NCBI GenBank assembly: GCA_903926385.1
Contig: CAIYIS010000057.1
Span: forward strand, 1 to 64,000
Direction of reading: 5' to 3'
From: an uncultured Bacteroidota bacterium
GTDB lineage: Bacteria > Bacteroidota > Bacteroidia > 2-12-FULL-35-15
DNA: 64,000 bases
Below the pieces are notes generated by a model. It did no database searches, was not told where the DNA came from, and saw only the letters and a list, made by a program, of their open reading frames with translations. This document shows positions 16,391 through 25,894 of this stretch, piece after piece. Position 1 is the first letter of the stretch, and each line of letters starts with the position of its first letter. The position numbers and the translations under genes are program-made.

Positions 16391-17932
16391 TTAAATTATA
16401 TTCGGATTGTTGGTTTGCAAGTAAATCTTTATTTTCTCCAGGTCTTTATACAAGATGCTGTCCTTTTCAAAACGAGCTTTAATAGAACGAATTTGTTTGT
16501 AAATTGCTTTTGAATGAGAAGATAATTTACTTTCGAACTGAAGTGCATCTACCGCCTGAACTGCACTTAGCAATTCGATAGCCAATACCTGATATGCATT
16601 TTCAATTATTTTACTGCATATAAGAGCTGCATTGGTCCCCATGCTTACAATATCCTGATTGTCGTTATTGTTAGGAATACTGTGAATATACATGGGGTTG
16701 GAAAGCATCTGGTTTTCGGCTGTGGTAGATGTAGCTGTAAATTGTGCTGCCTGCATACCAAGGTTCAATCCCAGTTTACCAAGATTTACAAAAGGTGGTA
16801 ATTTTCCGTTTAGCTTGTCGTTCATCAAAAAGTTTAACTGACGTTCAGCAAGCATCGTTAATTTGGTAATGGCAATTTTTAGTTTATCCATTTCCAGAGC
16901 CACATAATCTCCATGGAAATTACCTCCGTGAAACACATTATTATTTTCTTTATCAATGATTGGATTATCGTTAACACTGTTCACTTCATTTTGCAAAACG
17001 GTTTGAGTATAGGTAAATGTATCCCATACTGGCCCTAATATCTGAGGTACACATCTGATGGAATAATACTCTTGAACCTTATCCTGAAAAACATCTACAG
17101 CAGTAGTTTCTGCGCTAAACAAATGTTCTTCGCGTTTACGAATAAGCTTACTGTCTTTCATGGCCTCGTCCATGGCATGAGCAATGGCGCGTTGTCCAAG
17201 GTGAGGTTTCACCTTATTCAGTTCTTTCGAAAAATGGTCGCTGTACGATTCTACCAACTCAATAATCATCATAGATGCTGACAAACTCCAGTTAACGAGT
17301 TGCTCGGCATGCGAAAGATTAACCATAGAAATACCGGTCATAATACTGGTACCGTTTATCAATGCCAGTCCTTCTCTTAATTTGATGGTAATGGGCTTCA
17401 GTCCGGTTTCTTTAAATACATCGGCTGCTGGTCTTAATTCACCTTTATAAGTAACCTCTCCTTCTCCGATTAAGTTCAAAGCCAAATGAGCTAATTGCAC
17501 CAAATCTCCGCTGGCACCAACACCTCCATGTTCGAATATCTGAGGATAAATGTCGTTATTAATTAAGTCTTTTAATAAAATAACCACCTCCGGATGAATA
17601 CCCGAAAAACCCTGCATTAATGAACTAAGGCGACAAATCATGGTCGATTTCACTTCTGTGTCGGCCAGTCGTTTTCCTGCCCCGGTGCAGTGACTTCTAA
17701 TTAGGTTATATTGTAAATCAAGTTGGTCTTGTTCGCTTATTTTGTATTGAGCCATTGGCCCAAAACCGGTATTGATGCCATAAATGAGTTTATCTTTAGA
17801 AAAAGATTTTAAAAACTCATGACTTTCATTCACCTTTTGGAGTGCCTTCTCGTCAAGTTCTATCTTCTCTTTCAAAAACAGAATTTTATTAAAATCTTCA
17901 AGTTTTAACTCCTTTGCGCCTATATATATCAT
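16391..17932 (-). CDS. Aromatic amino acid ammonia lyase (HAL/TAL family)
   Basis: A 513-aa MIO-dependent lyase with GASGDLVQLAHLALNLIGEG (the Ala-Ser-Gly that forms the MIO group, about residues 140-142), the lid motif YGINTGFGP and the FHGGNFHGDYVALEMDK segment. The residues deciding substrate lie in NLIRSHCTGAG; Ser-His resembles histidine lyases. No hut genes are nearby, however, and the downstream genes are reductase, ketosynthase, ACP and acyltransferase. In flexirubin clusters such an enzyme deaminates tyrosine to 4-coumarate, the starter unit. I infer tyrosine; histidine cannot be excluded from sequence alone. Confidence 0.88.
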   Translation of the reverse strand: MIYIGAKELKLEDFNKILFLKEKIELDEKALQKVNESHEFLKSFSKDKLIYGINTGFGPMAQYKISEQDQLDLQYNLIRSHCTGAGKRLADTEVKSTMICRLSSLMQGFSGIHPEVVILLKDLINNDIYPQIFEHGGVGASGDLVQLAHLALNLIGEGEVTYKGELRPAADVFKETGLKPITIKLREGLALINGTSIMTGISMVNLSHAEQLVNWSLSASMMIIELVESYSDHFSKELNKVKPHLGQRAIAHAMDEAMKDSKLIRKREEHLFSAETTAVDVFQDKVQEYYSIRCVPQILGPVWDTFTYTQTVLQNEVNSVNDNPIIDKENNNVFHGGNFHGDYVALEMDKLKIAITKLTMLAERQLNFLMNDKLNGKLPPFVNLGKLGLNLGMQAAQFTATSTTAENQMLSNPMYIHSIPNNNDNQDIVSMGTNAALICSKIIENAYQVLAIELLSAVQAVDALQFESKLSSHSKAIYKQIRSIKARFEKDSILYKDLEKIKIYLQTNNPNII

Positions 17933-17995
17933 TTTGTTTGTTACTTTAGTCCTTTAAAGTTCTATTTCAATCTCCTTTTTATTAGAAAAGGGACG

Positions 17996-18003
17996 CAAAA
18001 ATA
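17996..18003 (-). promoter_or_regulatory. -7 promoter box TATTTTTG for the lyase operon
   Basis: A perfect TAnnTTTG on the minus strand, 64 nt upstream of the lyase start. It is separated by about 100 bp from the box driving the divergent desaturase, so one regulator could act on both. Confidence 0.55.
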
Positions 18004-18100
18004 ACCTTTTGTTGTTTACATCCAAACATTTGTTTCTTTTGTTTTAAAAATCGTTAAATATGATTAAAATCATTTTGAACACTTCCTAATATTTTTCGAC

Positions 18101-18108
18101 TAAATTTG
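18101..18108 (+). promoter_or_regulatory. -7 promoter box TAAATTTG for the desaturase gene
   Basis: A perfect TAnnTTTG with a TTTG at 18074-18077, 23 nt upstream (slightly longer than the usual spacing). The leader of about 65 nt includes ACAACAGACTGTTGT, a 7-bp inverted repeat around one base that could be an operator. Confidence 0.6.
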
Positions 18109-18175
18109 CCCGAAAATAGAATTCAACAACAGACTGTTGTAGCTTTTGGGCGAAGCAGTTAAATAAAACAAAGAA

Positions 18176-19654
18176 ATGATAACAGAAAATAACAAATCCT
18201 GCGCTGTAGTGGGTTCAGGTGTGGCCGGCCTTGGTGCTGCCATTCGTATGCGTAACAGAGGGTATAAAGTAACCATTTTTGAGTCGAACAGCTTTCCGGG
18301 TGGAAAAATGTCGTCAGAAACTAATAAAGGATATCGTTTTGATTACGGCCCTTCCGTTTTTACTTTGCCGATGATTGTGGACGACTTATTTGTGATTTCC
18401 GGAAAAAATCCCCGCGATTACTTTAATTATTCTCACCTTGACCCTGTATTTCGTTTTTTCTTCGAAGATGGCACTGTGCTCGATTCGCCACACGGGCGGA
18501 AAGCTTATGCCAAATATATGGCTTCGAAAACTTCGGACAGCGAAGAAACCATTCTTAAGTTTCTGGAACGAACAGAAACCATTTATAATCTCACCGGAGA
18601 ATTATTTATGATGAATTCGTTGCATAAAGCCAAAAATTACTTTAAAAAATCGGTTGCAAAAGGCATTTTTAACTTTGGTAAGATAGGAGCATTCGATACT
18701 ATGCACTCTGCAAACGAAAAGGCATTTACCGATAAAAAACTAATTCAGATGTTCGACCGATATGCCACCTATAATGGTTCGAGTCCTTATGTGGTGCCGG
18801 CTACATTAAATGTTATTCCTTATGTGGAAATAGATTTAGGTGCTTTTTATCCCGAAGGAGGAATGCACAGCATCACTACATCTCTTGTTAAACTTGCAGA
18901 AGAAATTGGTATTACCATAAAACTTTCTACTCCGGTTAAAGAAATTGTGGTTGAAAACAAAAAAGCAACTGGAATAAAATCGAAAGATGGTTTTGAAAAA
19001 TTCGATATTGTAATAAGCAATGCCGATGTTTACAATACCTACCAGCACCTTATGCCCGAAGCGAAGAAACCTAAGAAAGTGTTGAGTCAACCTAAGTCTT
19101 CATCTGGAATAGTATTTTATTGGGGTATCAAAAAAGAATTTAAAGAACTCGAAATTCATAATTTGTTTTACGGAAGTAATTATTTCGAAGAGTTTGATGC
19201 CATTGTAAACAAACAAACTATTTATGAAGACCCGACTGTATACATAAATATTACCTCTAAACTTACACCAACGGATGCCCCTGCGGGATGTGAAAACTGG
19301 TTTACCTTCGTAAATGTACCTTATAACAGCGGACAAGACTGGGATAAACTGGTGAACGAAATGCGCGAAAACATTATTAAAAAGTTGAATCGTATTTTAA
19401 AAACAGATATTCGACCATTGATAGAATGCGAAATGGTAATGGATCCGAGAGTGATTGAACAACGCACATCTTCTGCTTTTGGTGCTATTTATGGTAATGC
19501 CTCCAACAGTATGTTTGCTGCATTTTTCAGACATCCTAACTTTTCGAAAGATATAAAGAACCTTTATTTCTGCGGTGGAAGTGTGCATCCCGGCCCAGGT
19601 ATACCTATGTGCTTACTCTCTGCTCAAATTGCTACAGGCTTAATAGAAGATTAA
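18176..19654 (+). CDS. Phytoene desaturase/CrtD-like FAD-dependent oxidoreductase
   Basis: 492 aa. The N-terminal dinucleotide fold is VVGSGVAGLGAAIRMRNRGY followed by FPGGKMSSE and FDYGPSVFTLP. The C-terminal FAD-binding end is NLYFCGGSVHPGPGIPMCLL, as in CrtI/CrtD/CrtN carotenoid desaturases. No crtB or other carotenoid gene is adjacent. It diverges from the lyase operon across a shared 243-nt promoter region. Either it is a stand-alone carotenoid desaturase (CrtD type) or it acts on the polyene chain of the neighbouring operon. The sequence does not decide. Confidence 0.85.
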   Translation: MITENNKSCAVVGSGVAGLGAAIRMRNRGYKVTIFESNSFPGGKMSSETNKGYRFDYGPSVFTLPMIVDDLFVISGKNPRDYFNYSHLDPVFRFFFEDGTVLDSPHGRKAYAKYMASKTSDSEETILKFLERTETIYNLTGELFMMNSLHKAKNYFKKSVAKGIFNFGKIGAFDTMHSANEKAFTDKKLIQMFDRYATYNGSSPYVVPATLNVIPYVEIDLGAFYPEGGMHSITTSLVKLAEEIGITIKLSTPVKEIVVENKKATGIKSKDGFEKFDIVISNADVYNTYQHLMPEAKKPKKVLSQPKSSSGIVFYWGIKKEFKELEIHNLFYGSNYFEEFDAIVNKQTIYEDPTVYINITSKLTPTDAPAGCENWFTFVNVPYNSGQDWDKLVNEMRENIIKKLNRILKTDIRPLIECEMVMDPRVIEQRTSSAFGAIYGNASNSMFAAFFRHPNFSKDIKNLYFCGGSVHPGPGIPMCLLSAQIATGLIED

Positions 19655-19689
19655 AGAAACCAATTACTGACTGGCGATTGATGATGAAA

Positions 19690-19733
19690 GAAAGTTGAAT
19701 GTGTTTGGAGAACACATTCAACTTTCTTTTTTT
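19690..19733 (+). terminator. Intrinsic terminator after the desaturase gene
   Basis: A perfect 16-bp stem, GAAAGTTGAATGTGTT pairing with AACACATTCAACTTTC, with loop TGGAG and a run of seven T. Confidence 0.95.
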
Positions 19734-19849
19734 GTTCCCCCAAATTTGGCCCTCTTAAAAAAAACTTTACATTTTCTTATGGAATTTTTTTAAAACTGCA
19801 TCTTATGGGTATAGATAATTTATTTATTCATTATTAAAACCTAAATTTT

Positions 19850-21781
19850 ATGTTAAAAAAATCAGTTATTTCTCTGGCCATGGCAAGCCTTTTCGGCTTA
19901 GCTTTTATTTCATTTCAAAATCCATCAAACACTTGTCCTGTTTATGGAAAAATTACCGATAGCAAATCGACAGAATCCATTCCTTTTGCCACAGTCGGTT
20001 TGTATATTCACGATACTGTTCGGGTGGTGAGCACTACCACCGATGTAAATGGAGAGTATTGTTTTAAAAATGTTCCCAATGGAACGTACAAGTTAATTGT
20101 TAATTATGTCGGCTATCAACAAAAGGTATTGACTGGCATTACTGTTACAGCTTCGTCCAATAAAAAAGTGGATGTAGTAATGAGCGGTGGTGCAAAATTA
20201 AAAGCAGTGGAAATGGTTATGGCCGATGAAATAAGTTTGGCTCCGGCAACCATGGACTGCAAAGTAGTGATGTCAGAAAGCTACTCGGTAAGTGGGGCAC
20301 GTATAAATGCTAATGGCAAAATGGCAACAGGTTATACTGCTGATTTCAATACCGAAGAATACAGCAAAATTAATGACAACGAATTTAAGGATACTCACCA
20401 CGACCCACTTTCAACATTCAGCATTGATGTGGATAAGGCATCGTACAGCAATGTAAGACGTTTTATAACTCAAGGGAGTTTGCCTCCGGCAGATGCTGTA
20501 AGGGTTGAAGAAATGATTAATTATTTTCAATATAATTATCCTCAGCCCGAAGGAAAAGAACCGTTTTCCATTACTACAGAATATAGCGAATGCCCTTGGA
20601 ACAAAGCTCACAACCTTATTCATATTGGTATACAAGGCAAAGAAGTAAAGCTTGATAAAATGCCTCCTAACAATTTGGTGTTTCTGGTAGATGTATCAGG
20701 CTCAATGAATGAACCTAGTAAATTACCATTGCTCAAATCCGGACTTCAGTTATTGGTGCAGCAAATGCGTGAAGAAGATAAAGTGGCAATAGTGGTGTAT
20801 GCCGGAAATGCTGGATTGGTGCTGCCTTCCACTTCAGGAGCACACAAAGACAGAATTCTGGATGCATTGGAGCAATTGCAGGCAGGAGGCTCCACAGCCG
20901 GAGGTGCAGGCATATTATTGGCTTATAAAACTGCCAAAGAAAACTTTTTGCCGAATGGCAATAACCGCGTAATACTGGCCACTGACGGAGATTTTAATGT
21001 GGGTGTGAGCAGCGATGGAGAGCTAACCCGATTGATTGAACAAAAAAGAGAAGACGGTATTTTCCTTTCGGTGCTGGGTGTTGGAACGGGCAATTACAAA
21101 GATTCAAAAATGGTTCAGCTTGCTGACAAAGGCAATGGTAATTACAATTACCTTGATAATATTCTGGAAGCAAAAAAAGTGTTGGTAAAAGAAATGGGCG
21201 GAACCCTTCTGACTATAGCTAAAGACGTAAAAATTCAGATAGAATTTAATCCGGATAAAGTAAAAGCATACCGTTTGGTGGGATATGAAAAACGAATGCT
21301 CAACAATCGGGATTTTAATGATGACAAAAAAGATGCAGGCGAACTGGGCTCGGGACACACCGTAACAGCCATGTACGAAATAATTCCGGCAGGTTCGGAA
21401 GAAGTAGTGTCATCTGTTGATCCGCTAAAATATCAGCAACCCGAAAAGGTTTCACATCCATTTACAAACGATGTAATGACAATTAAATTCAGATACAAAG
21501 AACCAAAAGAATCGGTTTCGAAGTTAATTACCAAAGTTCTTACCGATCAAAAAACAAGCTTTGCATCAGCCAGCGAGAATTGCCGCTTTTCGTGCGCTGT
21601 AGCCGAGTTTGGCATGTTGCTTCACGAGTCGAAATTTAAAGGCGATGCTAGCTTTACGAATGTAATTACACTTGCCAAAAGTTCGAAAGGAAAAGATGAT
21701 GAAGGGTATCGTGCCGAGTTTGTTAAACTTGTAGAAACTGCCGAAATGATGGTAAAACCGGATAGGATGGTGCAGAAGTAA
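19850..21781 (+). CDS. von Willebrand factor A domain protein (YfbK type) with carboxypeptidase-regulatory-like domain
   Basis: 643 aa, exported. The N-terminal hydrophobic segment (MLKKSVISLAMASLFGLAFI) is followed by a beta-sandwich domain, residues about 27-105 (VYGKITDSKSTESIPFATV...VDVVMSGG). A YfbK N-terminal-type domain follows (TFSIDVDKASYSNVRRFI, about 185-240). The VWA domain carries an intact MIDAS, DVSGSM near residue 280, plus TDGDFNVG. The C-terminal DUF3520-like domain contains LTDQKTSFASASENCRFSCAVAEFGMLL. Such proteins are periplasmic or surface-exposed, with metal-dependent binding and unknown partners. It is monocistronic, bounded by terminators on both sides. Confidence 0.9.
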   Translation: MLKKSVISLAMASLFGLAFISFQNPSNTCPVYGKITDSKSTESIPFATVGLYIHDTVRVVSTTTDVNGEYCFKNVPNGTYKLIVNYVGYQQKVLTGITVTASSNKKVDVVMSGGAKLKAVEMVMADEISLAPATMDCKVVMSESYSVSGARINANGKMATGYTADFNTEEYSKINDNEFKDTHHDPLSTFSIDVDKASYSNVRRFITQGSLPPADAVRVEEMINYFQYNYPQPEGKEPFSITTEYSECPWNKAHNLIHIGIQGKEVKLDKMPPNNLVFLVDVSGSMNEPSKLPLLKSGLQLLVQQMREEDKVAIVVYAGNAGLVLPSTSGAHKDRILDALEQLQAGGSTAGGAGILLAYKTAKENFLPNGNNRVILATDGDFNVGVSSDGELTRLIEQKREDGIFLSVLGVGTGNYKDSKMVQLADKGNGNYNYLDNILEAKKVLVKEMGGTLLTIAKDVKIQIEFNPDKVKAYRLVGYEKRMLNNRDFNDDKKDAGELGSGHTVTAMYEIIPAGSEEVVSSVDPLKYQQPEKVSHPFTNDVMTIKFRYKEPKESVSKLITKVLTDQKTSFASASENCRFSCAVAEFGMLLHESKFKGDASFTNVITLAKSSKGKDDEGYRAEFVKLVETAEMMVKPDRMVQK

Positions 21782-21828
21782 TTAATGAAAATATATTTTT
21801 GATTTCAGGAAATTGAAAGCTGAAAAAG

Positions 21829-21870
21829 AAAATTGCCAGTGATTCTTTAGTAATTTCTGGCAATTTTTTT
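21829..21870. terminator. Bidirectional terminator between VWA gene and asnB
   Basis: AAAATTGCCAG pairs with CTGGCAATTTT around a 17-nt loop, with T runs usable on both strands. It serves the convergent VWA gene (plus) and the ten-gene operon (minus), whose last stop is at 21880, so on the minus strand it lies 10 nt after that stop. Confidence 0.8.
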
Positions 21871-21879
21871 GGTAAAAAT

Positions 21880-23775
21880 TTATTCTTCTATTTTATTTTC
21901 GGAAAGCCAGTTTTCGAGTACCACCAAATACCAGATACGCGACCAGGAAATACGAGGATTGTCTGCCAAAAACATTTGCCAGAGTTGCAGTACTCCTTGC
22001 TTGTTGAATTGTTTTCGTTCGGAAAGAGCAATTATTTTTTCTTCGCAAAAAGATTTGAGTTCCTTCTTCATCCATTGATTCCATGGAAAAGTAAAGCCCA
22101 TTTTAGGTCGGTTTACTATTTCCGGAGGCAACAAATCGCCCATAGCATCCACCAGTAATTTTTTAGGAGTAATCGGATTTTTGAACTTGTCGGGCAGGCC
22201 GAGCACATATTCCACCAAGGTGTAATCGATAAACGGAACGCGCACTTCGAGGGCACTAGCCATACTCATTTGGTCGGCATCGGCAAGCAATACATTTTGC
22301 ATATAGGTCGACATTTCTACTATGGAAACAGTGCTGAATATTGAGTGCTGGCGGTTAATGGCCGATTGTGCCACAATTTGCGCCACCTTGTTAGGTGGTA
22401 ATTGTTTTTGATTAACGATATTTAAAATTTGATTATCCATTAATACCTGACGGGACAAGGGATAAAAGGAATTAAAATTAATTTTGTTTTGCCGTAACAG
22501 TTCAGCTATCTTTTCTGATGCTATTCCCGGTTTCAGTGTTTGAAGAGAGCTTGCCCCCAAACCTCGCATAAATGAGGGAATAGCATTGAGCCATCTTTTG
22601 TTGTTCAATTCGAGCGAACGTTTAAACACATCGTATCCTGCAAAAAGTTCGTCACCACCCAAACCTGAAAGAGCCATTGTTATTCCGGCTTCTTTGGTAG
22701 CTTTCGAAACAATATAGGTATTGGGCCCGTCACCACCCGGATGATCCATTGCTTTCAGGGCATGGGGTAATTGTTCAAGAAAATCGGTTGGTTTAAGAAC
22801 TATTTCATGATGGTCGGTATTGAATTTTTTGGCAATAAGTTGTGCATACTTTGCTTCCGAAAACTCACTTTCGTCAAAGGTTACCGAAAATGTTTTTACT
22901 CTTTCGGTCGAAACTTTTGTCATCAAGGCCACCACAGCACTCGAATCGATGCCGCCAGAAAGGAAAGCTCCAAAAGGAACATCGGCAATGAGTCGTCTTT
23001 CAACGGCTTTGGTTAGTAACGAATTTACATCGGTACACACCTGCTGATATGATTTTCCTTTCGACTGTTCAGTTGTATCTGCGGTAAGACTCCAATAGCT
23101 TTTTATCCTCAACTCTTCATTTTTCATTATCAGAAAATGTCCGGGCATAAGCATCTTGATGCCTTTAATAATGGTGTCGGGAGCATGAACGGTTTGATAA
23201 CGGAGGTAATCGGCAAGGCTGTTTTCGTCAAGTTTACGCGGAATTAAATTACTTGCCAGCAACGAACGGATTTCGGACGAGAAGGCCAGTACTCCGTTTG
23301 TATAGCAATAATAAAGCGGTTTTATACCAAGTCTGTCGCGGGCTATGAATAGTTCTTTGTTGATTGTATCCCAAATTGCAAAAGCAAACATACCGTTGAA
23401 ATGACTTACACAGTCTTGCCCCCAGCGAATGTACGCTGCAATGATAACTTCGGTGTCGGTATTGGTTTGAAATAAATAAGCTTGTTGCCCCGAGCCGGAA
23501 ATAACGCGTTGCAGTTCGAATTTGAGTTCTCGGAAATTATAAAGTTCCCCATTAAAGATTATTTGATATCGTCCATCATACGATAGCATGGGTTGATGTC
23601 CGGCAGCCGAAAGGTCAATGATAGAAAGCCGTCTGTGTCCTAATGCTATTTTCGAATCTACAAACACACCTTCATCATCCGGCCCTCTGTGTTTCATGGC
23701 CGAGTTCATTGCACTTATTTTTTGCTGTGCAATATCAGTGTCTACTAATCCTATTATTCCGTTAATTCCGCACAT
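21880..23775 (-). CDS. asnB: Asparagine synthase, glutamine-hydrolysing
   Basis: 631 aa. The class II glutamine amidotransferase domain starts with the catalytic Cys2 (MCGINGIIG) and includes RHRGPDDEG-like and YNGELYN-like motifs (MKHRGPDDEG, FNGELYNF). The synthetase domain has the PP-loop FLSGGIDSSAVVAL (about residue 275) and SGLGGDELFAGY. It amidates aspartate, or in polysaccharide clusters a sugar carboxylate. As the last gene of the surface-polymer operon, with its ATG overlapping the stop of the GT4 gene by one base, an envelope-related amidation is plausible but unproven. Confidence 0.93.
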   Translation of the reverse strand: MCGINGIIGLVDTDIAQQKISAMNSAMKHRGPDDEGVFVDSKIALGHRRLSIIDLSAAGHQPMLSYDGRYQIIFNGELYNFRELKFELQRVISGSGQQAYLFQTNTDTEVIIAAYIRWGQDCVSHFNGMFAFAIWDTINKELFIARDRLGIKPLYYCYTNGVLAFSSEIRSLLASNLIPRKLDENSLADYLRYQTVHAPDTIIKGIKMLMPGHFLIMKNEELRIKSYWSLTADTTEQSKGKSYQQVCTDVNSLLTKAVERRLIADVPFGAFLSGGIDSSAVVALMTKVSTERVKTFSVTFDESEFSEAKYAQLIAKKFNTDHHEIVLKPTDFLEQLPHALKAMDHPGGDGPNTYIVSKATKEAGITMALSGLGGDELFAGYDVFKRSLELNNKRWLNAIPSFMRGLGASSLQTLKPGIASEKIAELLRQNKINFNSFYPLSRQVLMDNQILNIVNQKQLPPNKVAQIVAQSAINRQHSIFSTVSIVEMSTYMQNVLLADADQMSMASALEVRVPFIDYTLVEYVLGLPDKFKNPITPKKLLVDAMGDLLPPEIVNRPKMGFTFPWNQWMKKELKSFCEEKIIALSERKQFNKQGVLQLWQMFLADNPRISWSRIWYLVVLENWLSENKIEE

Positions 23776-24854
23776 TATTTTTTGACAGTATTACTATTTT
23801 TCGACAGCAACGATAATAGAGTATTTGCCCATTTTTCAGGGGTTATAAGTTTGCCTGTTTCTGCGCTTTTATCGGCCATCAACAATAATTCTTTGTCAGA
23901 ACTATTGATTATTCTCTTCATCGTTTCTTTCAATTGGCCTATGTTTCCGGTTGAAAATGAAAAACCATTTTTGCCATTTACTAAAAAACTAGAACTCGCT
24001 CCCACATCTTCCGAACAAATAATAGGAAATCCTGCAGTGGCAAATTCGTGTACCACCACTCCCCAAGGTTCGAAATGACTGGGCAAAACAAATACTCCAG
24101 TTTCAGCAATAAAACGGGCCATGTCCGAGGGCTGAACAAAACCAAAGTGTTTAATTTTCGGATGAACAACAGTTGTCACATCGCCTGTGCCCAAACACCA
24201 CAATTCCCAATCGTTTGGCGACTCCTCGCATAGTTCGATAAATGCTTTCCATAAATCTGAAATGCCTTTATGCTGAACATATCGCCCAACATAAATAAAC
24301 CGATGAGGAAAACGAGCACGTTTTGCATCTTCATTGGCGAGGTATTGAGAATGGAAATAGTCGTAATCGCAAGAGTAAAATCCGGTGAGTATTTTGGTTT
24401 TCGAAAACCCTAAGCTTTCTGCTAATTTTATTTGCACATCGCCCGGAACCCAACAATACGAAAAATGTTTAAGTAATGTAAATGGACTTAAAACACTTGC
24501 TACTCTTTGTTTTATTGAACCTGTCCAGTGATTATCGAATCCTACTATAACAGGGATTTTTTTGTTGTATTGTTTGCAAACTTTAAGATAGTTTTTATCT
24601 TTCCATCCGCTCACATAAATAATAGACGGTGAAATACTATCCACCAAACATTGTAATTGCTCTGCTTCAGGCAACGTATTGCGATAATAAATTTTTAAAT
24701 TTTCAGAAAATGAAAATTGAAATGGTGCTTCCTTATTCACTTCCCAGCAAACAATATGCACTTCAATTTGCGGATGTTCCAATAATTTTTCTACACAAGC
24801 GAGAAAATATGTGGCAAGTTCGGTATAGAGAAAAACTATTTTCTTTTTTTCCAT
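23775..24854 (-). CDS. Family 4 glycosyltransferase
   Basis: 359 aa, GT-B fold. The C-terminal half holds FIYVGRYVQHKGISDLWKA and the nucleotide-sugar-binding EPWGVVVHEFATAGFPIICS (E-x7-E), then FLVNGKNGFSF. The N-terminal half binds the acceptor (HIVCWEVNKE, IIYVSGWKDK). There is no membrane segment, so it acts at the cytoplasmic face of the inner membrane. It overlaps the upstream phosphoesterase gene by 19 nt and asnB by 1 nt, so translation is coupled. Confidence 0.92.
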   Translation of the reverse strand: MEKKKIVFLYTELATYFLACVEKLLEHPQIEVHIVCWEVNKEAPFQFSFSENLKIYYRNTLPEAEQLQCLVDSISPSIIYVSGWKDKNYLKVCKQYNKKIPVIVGFDNHWTGSIKQRVASVLSPFTLLKHFSYCWVPGDVQIKLAESLGFSKTKILTGFYSCDYDYFHSQYLANEDAKRARFPHRFIYVGRYVQHKGISDLWKAFIELCEESPNDWELWCLGTGDVTTVVHPKIKHFGFVQPSDMARFIAETGVFVLPSHFEPWGVVVHEFATAGFPIICSEDVGASSSFLVNGKNGFSFSTGNIGQLKETMKRIINSSDKELLLMADKSAETGKLITPEKWANTLLSLLSKNSNTVKK

Positions 24855-25894
24855 TTCTTCAAAATGAAATTAAAACAAAAAAACAAAATAGCGCAAAACA
24901 AAAATCCAATCCAAAAGTAATGGTGAAGTATTATTTGTTTAGTATACAAAGGAAGTAATCGGTAATTGAAGGATTGCTCAGGAGCGATGGTTTTGTTCCA
25001 GAATTCAAGATTGTAATTCTGAATCGGCATCAAAGATTGTCCGGTCAAGGAAACGCCTTTTAACGAAACCCTACCTTCAGAAACGTTTATCTGCAGCACT
25101 GCATCTCTGGGCAAATCTCGAATAGCTGTTTGCATAAATGTTACATTCGATTCTTTATCCTTGTCATAAAAAAATGAAGCCGGTGCCATTCCTCCCATCG
25201 AGCCGGAAATCCAGTATACTTCTTTTACTTTCGAAACCCTTTTTAATAAAGGTAAAATGTCTTCAGTAAAATTGTTTTTGCCTAATGCAGAACGTGTGTT
25301 GTCGCTAAATAATTTTGAGTATTGCTGCATTGTTTCTGCCCAAATAGGGCGGTGAGAAAAAATGAATACACTTTTTATTCCGGCTAAAAGGGCCGTATCT
25401 ACAGCTGATGAAAATAATTTCAATTGTTCGTCTTTTATACTCCCATCATTCATTTCGGTATTTAACACAACGAATAATTCGGAATGATGACGAAATAAAA
25501 AGAAGGTTTTACCATAATACTTCTCATAATAATTACCCGATAAATCATGGTTACCAACTGAATTGAACAAAGGCATTTTAAGTTTGCTGAACAAACTATA
25601 ATTGTAATGATTAATGTAAGAATCATTAACATCAAGAAACAAATCGCCAAGTGTAACAAAGAACAATGGTTGCAGAGCGTTGAGCGAATCGAGATTGGCT
25701 AACAGACTTGATGCAGGAAATGTCGATAAATTGGTGGAAGCTCCATGAAAATGTCCGCTAACAAGAAAAGAATAATTACTGGCCGAATCGTTAACATGAA
25801 TTTTATTGAAGGGCGAAATTGTTTGAGCCGATGAGAAAGAAAAGATCATCAATGCAAAGCAAAAAAACAGGATTGACTTATTTGTTTTTTTCAT
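24836..25894 (-). CDS. Calcineurin-like metallophosphoesterase with C-terminal membrane anchor
   Basis: 352 aa. An N-terminal signal peptide (SILFFCFALMIFSFSSA) is followed by the calcineurin-like fold: SGHFHG, GDLFLD, GNHD (in NSVGNHDLSG) and IFSHRPIW. These are the usual metal ligands in order, though the first motif is SGHFHG rather than a clear DxH. A C-terminal transmembrane helix (YFWIGFLFCAILFFCFNFI) with a basic tail (KKWKKRK) anchors it, active site outside. The 17-nt overlap with the CotH/beta-helix gene suggests they work together. The substrate might be a phosphorylated polymer or protein made by the operon; this is inference. Confidence 0.85.
   Translation of the reverse strand: MKKTNKSILFFCFALMIFSFSSAQTISPFNKIHVNDSASNYSFLVSGHFHGASTNLSTFPASSLLANLDSLNALQPLFFVTLGDLFLDVNDSYINHYNYSLFSKLKMPLFNSVGNHDLSGNYYEKYYGKTFFLFRHHSELFVVLNTEMNDGSIKDEQLKLFSSAVDTALLAGIKSVFIFSHRPIWAETMQQYSKLFSDNTRSALGKNNFTEDILPLLKRVSKVKEVYWISGSMGGMAPASFFYDKDKESNVTFMQTAIRDLPRDAVLQINVSEGRVSLKGVSLTGQSLMPIQNYNLEFWNKTIAPEQSFNYRLLPLYTKQIILHHYFWIGFLFCAILFFCFNFILKKWKKRK

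Noticed and set aside
16391-17932. Histidine degradation (hutH) call for the ammonia lyase
   Set aside because: No hutU/hutI/hutG genes are adjacent and the downstream genes are fatty-acid-synthase-like, so I left the gene symbol empty although the pocket residues do not exclude histidine.
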